From contig AMWX01000012.1 of assembly GCA_000307935.1 (NCBI GenBank), positions 186,001-250,000 of the forward strand: DNA of 64,000 nt, given 5' to 3'. Positions 50,956 to 59,668 of this stretch are shown here, one piece after another. Origin of the DNA: SAR86 cluster bacterium SAR86E (GTDB lineage Bacteria > Pseudomonadota > Gammaproteobacteria > Magnimaribacterales > D2472). Position numbers and translations under genes: made by a program. Under the pieces are notes generated by a model, which had not been told where the DNA came from, searched no databases, and saw only the letters and a program-made list of their open reading frames with translations. Numbering within the stretch: the first letter of the stretch is position 1; the number at the start of each line of letters is the position of its first letter.

Positions 50956-53247
50956 ATGAATAGCAAAAAAATAACAAATATGGCTTTAACTGCCATCATA
51001 TTAATGTCTTCGCCATTTGCTTATACGCAAACTTTAGAAGAAGTAATAGTAACGGCTCAGATAAGGGAGCAAAGCCTTCAAGATGTTCCAATCTCAGTGT
51101 CAGCTATAGATGGGGAAGTAATTGAAGATAGAAGTGTTGATAACCTTCAATCACTTTCTGCCTCCATTCCAAACTTTATGGTTGTTGAAACTCAAATTGA
51201 TACTTCAATATCTATTAGAGGTGTAAGATCTGGAGCAAACAAAGGATTTGAGCAATCCGTTCCAATGAATTTTGATGGAGTAACGTATCCTAGAAGTCAA
51301 CTTGCAAGAACGCCTCTTGTTGATTTAGAGAGAGTTGAAGTTTTACGCGGACCGCAACCTACACTTTTTGGAAAAAATGCAATTGGTGGTGCGGTAAGTG
51401 TTACATCTGCCAAGCCTACCGAAGAATTTGAAGGAAAATTCTCTACATCTTTTGAATCAGAGCATGATGAATCTCAGTCATTGGTAGTTCTTTCTGGCCC
51501 GTTATCTGATGATCTGCTCGGAAGATTAACAGTTTCAACTAGGGAAATGGATGGCTGGATTACAAACCAACGCATGAAACGAGTTGAACCACAAAGAGAT
51601 GAAACATATATCAGAGGCCAGCTTGCTTGGACTGACAACAATGACATTGACTATAACTTAAAAGTTGAAACAGCGGATTTTGACTCTGTGGGTTATGCCA
51701 TGGAGGCACTAGCTCCACAAGATGGTTATGGTCTTGTTTTTGCTGGGCCAATTGCAGTTGAAACTAATGAAGATTGGGTAAGATCTAGTGGTGAGACTTT
51801 CAGTCAAAATACCATGGATAATTTTGTCTTTACCTCTAATATTCCTCTAGATAATGGCGGAACACTTACATCAATTACGAGTATGGTGGAATATGATTCC
51901 TATGAAGTTCTGGATGTCGATTATGTAGCACTTGAAATATTGGATGGCACTAATCAAACTGAAAAGTATGAGCAAACATCTCAAGAAATTCGATACACCT
52001 CTCCAGGGGGCGAAGATCTTGACTATATCGTTGGAGCTTATTTTCAAAGTGCTGATGTAGATGTAACTGACTATGTTCCATTGGGATCTTTCTTGGCCCT
52101 TGCTGGACCTCCAGTTTCAATGTTAGTTGGGACAAATTGGGATAGATTATATAAACAATCATCTGAAATGTACTCAGTCTTTGGTCAAGCTGATATCAAT
52201 CTTGAAGGTAATTGGAAACTAACAGTTGGTGCGAGATACTCTAATGAAGACAAAGATGGAAGTAGAAACTTAACTTTAGATGGAACAGGTACAGCGCTAG
52301 CAGGTTCGCCAATGTTAAATGTTTTATGGGCAGCTGTTTTGAATGTTGGTCCACACAATATTGCAAGTAGTAGAAGTGAAAGTTCCTTTGATCCTATGGT
52401 GAGATTAAGTTATGACTTATCTGATAATGCTCAAATGTATGTCTCATATACCGAAGGCTCAAAAGCTGGTGGTTTTGATATTCGTGGTAATTCAATTCCA
52501 GGTACGCCCTTAGTTTCGAGTGCTGGTGGTTGGGAATTTGAAGAGGAGAAAGCAACGAATATTGAGTGGGGGTATAAGATGAAATCAGACAGAGCATCTT
52601 TTGATTTTACCTACTTCACCACTGAATATGAGGATCTTCAAACAAGTGTTTTTGATGGCGTTTTAGGTTTTAAAGTTGGCAATGCTTCAGCTGCTGAATT
52701 AGATGGTTTTGAAATGCAGGGAAGATACCTTATCGCTGAAGGCCTTGAGTTTTATGGCTCTCTTGCAAGCCTTAACTATGAATTCACTGATTGGAAAAAT
52801 AGTCAATGTGCATATGGCGAAGTTGCAACTAATGGAATTTACTGTGATAGATCAGGTGCTAGCGTTATCCTTGCACCAGAGGATACTGCAAATGCAGGCT
52901 TTGCCTATGAGACTGTTTTATCTAATAACTGGGTGCTAGATGCAAATTTAAATGTTGACTATTCCTCAGAGTACTTCGTTACTACCAACTTAGATAAGAA
53001 TATTAAAGAAAATGGGTATTCAAAGGTTGGCTTGGTTCTTGGTTTGGAAAGTTCAGATGGGAAATGGAGACTTTCACTTATTGGGGACAACTTAACTGAT
53101 GAGCGAATAAAAGTTGTTGGCGGAACAATACCTTTAGCCAGAGTTTTTGTGGGACTTGCATCTGGTGGGGCATTAGATGGAATCGCTTACGATGCAATCT
53201 ACGCTAGACCAAAAAATATAGCTATTAAATTAGATTATAATTTTTAA
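50956..53247 (+). CDS. TonB-dependent outer-membrane receptor of the accessory catabolic block
   Basis: The 763-residue receptor has a signal peptide (cleavage near residue 25, FAYTQ), a TonB-box-like TLEEVIVTAQIREQSLQDVP, a plug domain with SISIRGVRSGANKG and VERVEVLRGPQPTLFGKNA, and a barrel ending in LDYNF. Hydrophobic stretches occur in probable extracellular loops: GSFLALAGPPVSMLVG near residue 377 and GSPMLNVLWAAVLNVG near 450. The ribosome site AAGGGG is strong. A hairpin and an exported esterase gene follow, so the receptor may bring in products or substrates of that esterase. The ligand is unknown. Confidence 0.92.
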   Translation: MNSKKITNMALTAIILMSSPFAYTQTLEEVIVTAQIREQSLQDVPISVSAIDGEVIEDRSVDNLQSLSASIPNFMVVETQIDTSISIRGVRSGANKGFEQSVPMNFDGVTYPRSQLARTPLVDLERVEVLRGPQPTLFGKNAIGGAVSVTSAKPTEEFEGKFSTSFESEHDESQSLVVLSGPLSDDLLGRLTVSTREMDGWITNQRMKRVEPQRDETYIRGQLAWTDNNDIDYNLKVETADFDSVGYAMEALAPQDGYGLVFAGPIAVETNEDWVRSSGETFSQNTMDNFVFTSNIPLDNGGTLTSITSMVEYDSYEVLDVDYVALEILDGTNQTEKYEQTSQEIRYTSPGGEDLDYIVGAYFQSADVDVTDYVPLGSFLALAGPPVSMLVGTNWDRLYKQSSEMYSVFGQADINLEGNWKLTVGARYSNEDKDGSRNLTLDGTGTALAGSPMLNVLWAAVLNVGPHNIASSRSESSFDPMVRLSYDLSDNAQMYVSYTEGSKAGGFDIRGNSIPGTPLVSSAGGWEFEEEKATNIEWGYKMKSDRASFDFTYFTTEYEDLQTSVFDGVLGFKVGNASAAELDGFEMQGRYLIAEGLEFYGSLASLNYEFTDWKNSQCAYGEVATNGIYCDRSGASVILAPEDTANAGFAYETVLSNNWVLDANLNVDYSSEYFVTTNLDKNIKENGYSKVGLVLGLESSDGKWRLSLIGDNLTDERIKVVGGTIPLARVFVGLASGGALDGIAYDAIYARPKNIAIKLDYNF

Positions 53248-53254
53248 TCTTTTA

Positions 53255-53288
53255 ATATCAGCCCTGTATTTTTAATCAGGGCTGATAT
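53255..53288 (+). other. Perfect 12-bp hairpin between the TonB receptor and esterase genes
   Basis: ATATCAGCCCTG (53255-53266) and CAGGGCTGATAT (53277-53288) are exact inverted repeats around a ten-base AT-rich loop. The stem lies eight bases after the receptor stop and 16 before the esterase start. It has no clear T-run on either side, so it may be a weak terminator, an RNA-stability stem or a processing site that sets the ratio of the two genes. Confidence 0.75.
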
Positions 53289-53304
53289 TCACCTCAATCC
53301 ATTT

Positions 53305-54759
53305 ATGAAATGGTTTCAACTGCTAATTCTTTGCTGTTTTATAACAACCGTAATTGCAATGGACTGCAAGGATTTACCAAATCTCGATATTGAAAAAATT
53401 GTTGTAAGTGAAGCTAGCTTGATAAAAGAAAATGGTGATTTACCATCATTTTGTAAAATTAAAGGTGTTATTAATCCAAATATTGGCTTTGAAGCTAGGC
53501 TCCCTAATAAAAACTGGAATGGAAAATTTTTTCAAGCTGGCTGTGGGGGTTTTTGTGGGTTAATTGAGCCTGATCGAAGTTCTCATTCAAATGCAATCAA
53601 TCATGCTCTACGGAAAGGATATGCAGCAATTACAACCAATGGTGGTCACCAAGGAAAGCATCTAGGTGATGCTGACTGGGCTAGAAACAATGCTGCAGCA
53701 AGAAAAGTTTATGCATTTACAGTAATAAAATTTACCTACGATGCGGGCCATCAATTAATAAAAAGGTTTTATAATCAAAAACCAAGTTATTCTTACTTTT
53801 CGGGATGCTCTAATGGAGGAAGATTAGCTGCAAAAGCTGCACAAATTTATCCCACTCTTTTTGATGGAATTATCTCTGGATGCCCCATTTTAAATCTTAC
53901 TGAGAATGCAGGAATATTTGGACCTTGGCTGCTTCAGTCAAATTTAAATGATAAAAAAAATGAGATACTTACAAGCAAATTCAATGCCAAGCTGATATGG
54001 CTAGAAAAATATGTATTAGAAAAATGCGATGGATTCGACGGCTCTTACGATGGAGTCATACAAAATATTAATGAATGCAATTTAACTTTTAACGATGTCA
54101 AAATATGTGATCAGTCAATAAAAATTGAATGCTTGTCACTGGAAGAAAAAAATACTTTATTAAAATTGTATGCGGGTCCTTCTAATGCTGCTGGTAAGAA
54201 ATTATTTTATGGAATAAATCCAGGAAGTGAGAGATATCTAGGGTATTGGTATTTTGGAAACAAAGAAAGCCCGAGACCTGGCACGCTTTTAGCGGATGGC
54301 TTTTTGCCTAATTTTGGATTTAATTTTGAAAAGAACTTTAGGGCTGTGGACTTTAATTTTGATAGTCATCTTGAAAAGTTAAAACTTCAAAGTGATCTAT
54401 TGAATGCAACAAACCCTAATCTAAAAAAATTTTTTGAATCAAATGGTAAATTGCTTATGTGGGCTGGACTTGCAGACCCCTTAGTTCTTCCTCAGCAGAC
54501 AGTAGATTACTATAAAAATGTTCGAAAGTTATTTGGGAGCAATACAGATAAATTTTTCAAATTATTTTTAGTTCCTGGAATGGGTCATTGCTGGGAGATG
54601 GAATCAAGAATTCCAGATCAAATGAGCATGCTAACTGTAATTGAGAATTGGGTTGAAAAAGATATTTCCCCTGACTTCATACCAATTAAAAGCTTAAATA
54701 TGAAATCTGAAGTTAAGAATGGTTTTTTAAGGCCATTTCCATTAATGGCAGAATATTAA
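53305..54759 (+). CDS. Tannase/feruloyl-esterase family hydrolase, exported
   Basis: The 484-residue protein has a signal peptide (about residues 1-18) and the full CS-D-HC pattern of the tannase/feruloyl esterase family: the nucleophile in SGCSNGGRLAAKAA (about residue 170), the acid in WAGLADPLVLPQQ (about 391), and the histidine in PGMGHCWE (about 428), with Cys beside both Ser and His for the family disulfide. Family members cleave esters of gallate, ferulate or mono(2-hydroxyethyl) terephthalate. The true substrate is unknown. Further Cys pairs suggest an oxidising compartment. It lies directly after the TonB receptor, which argues for joint use. Confidence 0.88.
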   Translation: MKWFQLLILCCFITTVIAMDCKDLPNLDIEKIVVSEASLIKENGDLPSFCKIKGVINPNIGFEARLPNKNWNGKFFQAGCGGFCGLIEPDRSSHSNAINHALRKGYAAITTNGGHQGKHLGDADWARNNAAARKVYAFTVIKFTYDAGHQLIKRFYNQKPSYSYFSGCSNGGRLAAKAAQIYPTLFDGIISGCPILNLTENAGIFGPWLLQSNLNDKKNEILTSKFNAKLIWLEKYVLEKCDGFDGSYDGVIQNINECNLTFNDVKICDQSIKIECLSLEEKNTLLKLYAGPSNAAGKKLFYGINPGSERYLGYWYFGNKESPRPGTLLADGFLPNFGFNFEKNFRAVDFNFDSHLEKLKLQSDLLNATNPNLKKFFESNGKLLMWAGLADPLVLPQQTVDYYKNVRKLFGSNTDKFFKLFLVPGMGHCWEMESRIPDQMSMLTVIENWVEKDISPDFIPIKSLNMKSEVKNGFLRPFPLMAEY

Positions 54760-54765
54760 AAGTCT

Positions 54766-55962
54766 TTATATTCTTTCAATTAGTAAAGCAGTCCCAGCTC
54801 CGGCTGCGCCACTTGTTGCAACAATACCAGACTTTAAATCACGTCTTTCCAGCTCATCTATCAAGGTTGACACCATAATAGAGCCAGTAGCTCCCATAGG
54901 ATGGCCAAGAGCAATACAACCTCCGTTAACATTTAACTTTGTATCATCTATTTTTAACTCTTTTTGACAATGGATCATAGTCGAGGCAAAAGCTTCATGT
55001 ATCTCAAATAAATCTATATCAGCAACTTTTAAGTTATTCTGTGAAAGTATTTCTTGAGTAGCTAACATGCAACCTGATAAAACTAATAGAGGGTCATCGT
55101 TCACTGTAGCAACAGCAAGAATTCTTGCTCTGGCCTTCTGTCCATTTTCTTGAATTTCTTTATTTGAAAGTAACGTAATGGATGCAGCATCTGCCATTGC
55201 AGGAGAATTACCTGCTGTATGAACATGCACAATTTCTTTTAAGCTAGGAAAAAAGTTTAATTGAGCTTGATCTACCCCCTGCTCCCCAAGTTTTTTAAAA
55301 CTTGGATCCAATGAGGCCAAGCTTTCAATGGTTGTATCAGGTCTGATGCATTCATCCTCAACACAGTAGACTGATTTATTCTTGTTGATTACTGGAACAA
55401 TAGACTTAAAGTGATTATTTTTTTGAGCATTAAATGCTTTTTGCTGGGACTTGAGCGCTTGCCTGTCTACTTTATCTCTAGAAATATCAAAAAGACTTGC
55501 TATCAGATCAGCGCCGCTGCCCATTAAAAAAATCTTTGCCTGACCAGCTATCTCTATGTCATTCCAAATTGCAGCATCATCTGAAAGCATTGGTATCCTA
55601 GACATCATTTCCACCCCGCCAGAAATAACATTATTGGCTTGCTGAGATTGAATTTTTAAATAGCCCAAATTTATTGCATCTAAGCTTGAAGAACAAAATC
55701 TGTTCACAGTTAGTCCTGAAATTGAATCAGGATACTTAGAATATAGAGCAGAAGCTTTTGCAATATTACCAGCCTGTTCACCATATTGAGTAACGCAACC
55801 CAAAATCACTTCATCAATGGAACATAAATCTAAAAAATTTTTCTGCCTAATGTCTTTATATAGAACATCCAATAATTCATATGGGTTTAATTTGTTGAGC
55901 CCACCGTTTTTAACTCTGGCTCTAGGTGTTCTAATTGAATCAACAATGTAGACAGGATTCAT
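54766..55962 (-). CDS. Thiolase-like acyltransferase with altered second catalytic position
   Basis: The 398-residue protein has the thiolase nucleophile Cys in VNRFCSSSLDAINLG (about residue 88), the HEAFASTM segment (HEAF instead of NEAF, as in FadI/trifunctional-beta types), and the His in NGGCIALGHPMGATGS. The C-terminal motif that normally reads C-x-GGG reads GIVATSGAAGAGTALL, so the second catalytic Cys is Ser. It might still act in one direction, or as a non-decarboxylating thiolase with changed kinetics. It follows the dioxygenase gene by four bases in an operon. Confidence 0.88.
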   Translation of the reverse strand: MNPVYIVDSIRTPRARVKNGGLNKLNPYELLDVLYKDIRQKNFLDLCSIDEVILGCVTQYGEQAGNIAKASALYSKYPDSISGLTVNRFCSSSLDAINLGYLKIQSQQANNVISGGVEMMSRIPMLSDDAAIWNDIEIAGQAKIFLMGSGADLIASLFDISRDKVDRQALKSQQKAFNAQKNNHFKSIVPVINKNKSVYCVEDECIRPDTTIESLASLDPSFKKLGEQGVDQAQLNFFPSLKEIVHVHTAGNSPAMADAASITLLSNKEIQENGQKARARILAVATVNDDPLLVLSGCMLATQEILSQNNLKVADIDLFEIHEAFASTMIHCQKELKIDDTKLNVNGGCIALGHPMGATGSIMVSTLIDELERRDLKSGIVATSGAAGAGTALLIERI

Positions 55963-55966
55963 AGAT

Positions 55967-57424
55967 TTATAATTTTAGATCACTTTTTTGAGCCCAGGTA
56001 GCATGCGTTCCAGAGCAAATCTGATGTGGCATAGGAATCTCACAAACTGGTCCCTTTTCAATATCTTTCGCATCAAACAGCAAACAGGATGAAATTTTTT
56101 TATTAACATCATTGCTGATAGTTACTAAGTAACCGTCATCTTCATCAATTGCACTGGTTTTAGGTGCAAAACTAACTTCACTAATAAAAACATGCTCAGG
56201 AAAAATATATTTACTTAAAGATTTTTTTTGATGATCATGTTTAGTTATTCCGTCAAAAGTAAAATGCCCCTTAGTAGGAACCATACTATAAGTATATCTA
56301 TGCTCTGCACCAGCAATGCTCTGGTTGATGACACCAAACTCTATTGTTTCATTACAAATATCTTCTTCGGTTGTTACTCCAGTTTTTAGATTAAATTTCC
56401 ATCTATGCAATCTGGGTTTTAATAAAGAGAAATCTAAAAAAGCCATCATCCGCTCAAGTCCCGATGGAGCATCTACATAATTTTCTGGCCAAGGATGCTC
56501 TTGGAAGTATCCTTCTAATATCAATTCATCGCCAACCTCATATGCATTGTTCCAATGCAGAACATAAGTTGGATCAGCTTCAAACCATTTAATATCCTCT
56601 GGATTACCATATCTTGGGATGATCGCAAATCTTGATGGCAAGTCATGCAATCTGGTTGCATGAATTCCTTTTTTAAGCATCTCCTGATCCCAAAAAAGAG
56701 GCAAATCATTGATGATCGAATAATTCTTACTAAAAGCCATATCATGAGGCAGCCTTGGTCCAGGCAATTCAACCGGAATAAAATGTTTTAGATTCTGATT
56801 TTTATCAACCACCCCATAATTTAAAAATGGGGCATGTTTTGAATAATTAAAAAATAAAAGTTCGCCTGTTACTAAATCGACTTTTGGATGAGCTGATAAG
56901 CCGCCTGAAGGCACCCAGGATGCTTTGTTGAGAGTTTCTAGTGTCAAGGGATCTAACTGATACCCCTCTCCACATTGATAGAATGTTGAAAGTGGTTTCC
57001 CTCCATGAACAATGATATCAGTAGAGGATGAGTCTTTAATTCCACCTTGCGCGCCCCATCCTGGAAGCAAAGATGAGCCTGTTCTTTCCATCAGGCCCGC
57101 CCACATAGATTTTCCCATTTCCTGTTCAACTAAAAACCCTTCGGTTCGAATAAATTTATTTACATAATTTGCTTTGCCATTATCAAAATTAATTGAATGG
57201 ATCATCCCATCTCCATCAAAGGGATGAAAGCGACCAATGGGTTCATGAATCTGATTTTCAGTATTTCTGTAATAAGCCCCTTCAATATCTTCAGGGATAT
57301 CACCCAATGCATTTAGATCGGTAACTTCATACTCCTCGTAATTAGGCACCCATGCGTCTTTAAGATATGGATGATCATGAGTCTTAATTGAAGATTGAAT
57401 TGTATTTGTTTTTTTAGTTTCCAT
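55967..57424 (-). CDS. Carotenoid/stilbene cleavage oxygenase (RPE65 family)
   Basis: The 485-residue protein is a non-haem iron dioxygenase of the carotenoid-cleavage family, which also holds lignostilbene dioxygenases. Iron-type histidines are visible in GGLSAHPKVD, RLPHDMAFSKNYSIINDLP, TYVLHWNNAYE and near the end in ICSGTHATWA, and the early segment IPEDIEGAYYRNTEN with GDGMIHSINF fits the family. The ATG at 57424 is preferred over an earlier frame opening at 57454 because a GGGAG site lies just upstream. It overlaps the flavoprotein gene by 11 bases. Whether the substrate is an apocarotenoid or an aromatic stilbene cannot be told. Confidence 0.9.
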   Translation of the reverse strand: METKKTNTIQSSIKTHDHPYLKDAWVPNYEEYEVTDLNALGDIPEDIEGAYYRNTENQIHEPIGRFHPFDGDGMIHSINFDNGKANYVNKFIRTEGFLVEQEMGKSMWAGLMERTGSSLLPGWGAQGGIKDSSSTDIIVHGGKPLSTFYQCGEGYQLDPLTLETLNKASWVPSGGLSAHPKVDLVTGELLFFNYSKHAPFLNYGVVDKNQNLKHFIPVELPGPRLPHDMAFSKNYSIINDLPLFWDQEMLKKGIHATRLHDLPSRFAIIPRYGNPEDIKWFEADPTYVLHWNNAYEVGDELILEGYFQEHPWPENYVDAPSGLERMMAFLDFSLLKPRLHRWKFNLKTGVTTEEDICNETIEFGVINQSIAGAEHRYTYSMVPTKGHFTFDGITKHDHQKKSLSKYIFPEHVFISEVSFAPKTSAIDEDDGYLVTISNDVNKKISSCLLFDAKDIEKGPVCEIPMPHQICSGTHATWAQKSDLKL

Positions 57425-58331
57425 GCTCTGCTCCCTGCAAGAACTCAGACTCAAGTTTCTCTACTATAGATTCTACGCTCTCTATCTTTTTAATTAAACC
57501 GACTCCTTGTCCTGCTGACCAAATATCTTTCCATGCCTTAATCTTATCCTGAGAAGAAGAAACGTTAAAACCATCTGTATTTGAATCTAAATTATCTGGG
57601 TCTAAATTATTATTAATGATGCTATCTTTTAAATAATAAGCTTCTGCTCCTGTAAAAAGATTAGTCATTCTTAAATCATCATAAGTTGAATGGATAATCA
57701 TAGATTTATATTCAGCAACTGCATTGCTCTCTTGGGCCGAAATAAACCTTGTGCCCATGTAGCTAAGATCAGCGCCTAATAATTTCGCTGCTCTGATATG
57801 TTGTCCAGTGGAAATTGAGCCAGCTAAAACTATTAACCCATCAAAAAACTCTCTTACATATGCTGTAAATGAGAAGGGAGAAAGATGGCCAGTATGGCCG
57901 CCTGCTCCATGACAGATTAGGGCCATTCCATCTACATTCATATCGGCGCAACGGCGGGCAAAATTAATATTATTAACATCAGCGATTACTAAACCGCCAT
58001 ATGCATGCACTGATTCTATTACTCGTTCAGGACTGCCTAAAGCTGTGATTACAATTTGCGGTTTAAATTTTTTAATTAAATCTAATTCCTCCTCAAATCG
58101 ATCATAGGTTTTGTGAGCAATCATATTAAATGCCCATGGATTTGAAGTAGAGCCATTGATTTGCTGCATCCATTCCTCAAGCTCCTCAGTTGTTCTTGCA
58201 TTAGGCCCTGGGAAAGATCCTATCAGTCCTGCTTTGCTGCTAGCTATAACTAATTTTGGTCCAGAGACTAAAAACATAGGTGCCACAATTACAGGTAATC
58301 GTAATTGATCTATTAACTTATTATTTTGCAT
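57414..58331 (-). CDS. Nitronate monooxygenase-family flavoprotein
   Basis: The 305-residue FMN barrel enzyme resembles 2-nitropropane dioxygenase (nitronate monooxygenase): the N-terminal PVIVAPMFLVSGPKLVIA, AFNMIAHKTYDRFEEE, GLVIADVNNINFA, the FMN phosphate loop CHGAGGHTGHLSPFSF and GADLSYMGTRFISAQES. Family members also include enoyl-reductase-like and unknown oxidoreductases, so the reaction is not fixed. It heads the three-gene minus-strand run with the carotenoid-type oxygenase and the thiolase. Confidence 0.85.
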   Translation of the reverse strand: MQNNKLIDQLRLPVIVAPMFLVSGPKLVIASSKAGLIGSFPGPNARTTEELEEWMQQINGSTSNPWAFNMIAHKTYDRFEEELDLIKKFKPQIVITALGSPERVIESVHAYGGLVIADVNNINFARRCADMNVDGMALICHGAGGHTGHLSPFSFTAYVREFFDGLIVLAGSISTGQHIRAAKLLGADLSYMGTRFISAQESNAVAEYKSMIIHSTYDDLRMTNLFTGAEAYYLKDSIINNNLDPDNLDSNTDGFNVSSSQDKIKAWKDIWSAGQGVGLIKKIESVESIVEKLESEFLQGAEHGN

Positions 58332-58398
58332 ATGATACTAGGCTTATATTTTCAAGTTTATTACAACTTTGGTGCGTTTGCTCATCTAGGTTATTCTT

Positions 58399-58426
58399 TT
58401 GAATGTTGAGGAATCATGCATATAAT
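58399..58426 (+). promoter_or_regulatory. Promoter of the SCP-x-type thiolase gene, probably leaderless
   Basis: TTGAAT (58399-58404) and TATAAT (58421-58426) are 16 bases apart. The ATG follows six bases after the -10 element, so transcription would start at or next to the start codon. There is no ribosome site, which fits a leaderless transcript. Confidence 0.5.
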
Positions 58427-58432
58427 TAAATT

Positions 58433-59668
58433 ATGCAAGAACGAGTATACATTCTGGGGGGCTATCAATCTGACTTTGCCCAAAATTGGCATAGAAATGA
58501 ATTAGATCTTTTAGATGTATTCCAACAGACGATTCATCAAGGATTGACATCTGTTGATTTAGAGCCAAAAGATATTGATGTTGCCCATGTAGGCAATTTC
58601 ACCGCTGAATTATTTTGCAACCAAGGTCATTTAGGTGGTTTTTTTGTTTCTTCGCACCCAGATTTTTTTGGACTACCTTCCTCAAGACATGAGGCAGCCT
58701 GTGCGTCAGGCAGTATTGCAACTCTTGCAGCATGTGCAGAAATTGAATCAGGTAGATACGAGCTAGCTGCAGTTTTAGGAATAGAACAAATGCGGAATGT
58801 TCCAGGACAACAGGCAGCTCAAAATATTGGAGGCCCTGCCATGCGATCAGGTTTTGAATGCCAAGGCGTTCAATATCCTTGGCCACATATGTTCAGCGAA
58901 CTTACCAATGAATATGATAAAAGATATGGAATCAATGAAGATCATCTATCGAAAATTTCAGAATTAAACTTTAGCAATGCTAAAAAAAACCCTAACTCAC
59001 AAACTAGAGGATGGACTTTTGAATCAGATACTTTTACTAGATTGGATTCTGCAAACCCAGTTATTGAGGGGAGAACAAGGAAGATGGACTGCGGTCAAGT
59101 CACTGATGGAGCTGCGATTATCTTTCTAGCAAGTGAGAAAAAAGCTAGAGAGTATGCGGAAGCTAGATCAATCAAGCTTGACTCAATTCCATTCATTAAA
59201 GGTTGGGGGCATCAAACAGGTCCAATTACATATCAAGAAAAAATTGATTTTAGTAAAAATAAAGATTATGTCTTTCCGCATGTTAAAAAGGCAATTGATG
59301 ATGCCTTCTCGAGAGCAAACATGAGGGGAGTTAGTGATATTGACGGCATTGAGACACATGACTGTTTCACTTCAACAGAATACATGACCATAGATCATTT
59401 TGGTATCACAAAACCAGGTGAAAGCTGGAAAGCAATTGAGTCTGGTGATATTGAAATTGGTGGAAAAATTCCAATTAATGCAAGTGGAGGATTAATTGGT
59501 TTAGGTCATCCAGTCGGTGCAACAGGCGTTAGAATGCTTCTGGATTGTTATAAACAATGCACTAATAGTGCTGGGGAATATCAAATCGAGAACGCAAAAA
59601 ATATTTCTACACTCAATATTGGTGGAAGCGCAACGACAGTGGTAAGTTTTGTGGTTGGATCCAACTAA
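58433..59668 (+). CDS. SCP-x-type thiolase
   Basis: The 411-residue protein belongs to the sterol-carrier/SCP-x-like thiolase group (as in acetyl-CoA acetyltransferase-like enzymes of steroid and side-chain breakdown). The nucleophile Cys is in RHEAACASGSIATLA (about residue 89), followed by the HDCF motif in GIETHDCFTSTEYM and NASGGLIGLGHPVGATGVRM. The second Cys of classical thiolases is replaced by NIGGSATTVV, as usual in this subgroup. It stands on the opposite strand to the other catabolic genes and shares a divergent promoter region with the flavoprotein gene. Confidence 0.88.
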   Translation: MQERVYILGGYQSDFAQNWHRNELDLLDVFQQTIHQGLTSVDLEPKDIDVAHVGNFTAELFCNQGHLGGFFVSSHPDFFGLPSSRHEAACASGSIATLAACAEIESGRYELAAVLGIEQMRNVPGQQAAQNIGGPAMRSGFECQGVQYPWPHMFSELTNEYDKRYGINEDHLSKISELNFSNAKKNPNSQTRGWTFESDTFTRLDSANPVIEGRTRKMDCGQVTDGAAIIFLASEKKAREYAEARSIKLDSIPFIKGWGHQTGPITYQEKIDFSKNKDYVFPHVKKAIDDAFSRANMRGVSDIDGIETHDCFTSTEYMTIDHFGITKPGESWKAIESGDIEIGGKIPINASGGLIGLGHPVGATGVRMLLDCYKQCTNSAGEYQIENAKNISTLNIGGSATTVVSFVVGSN

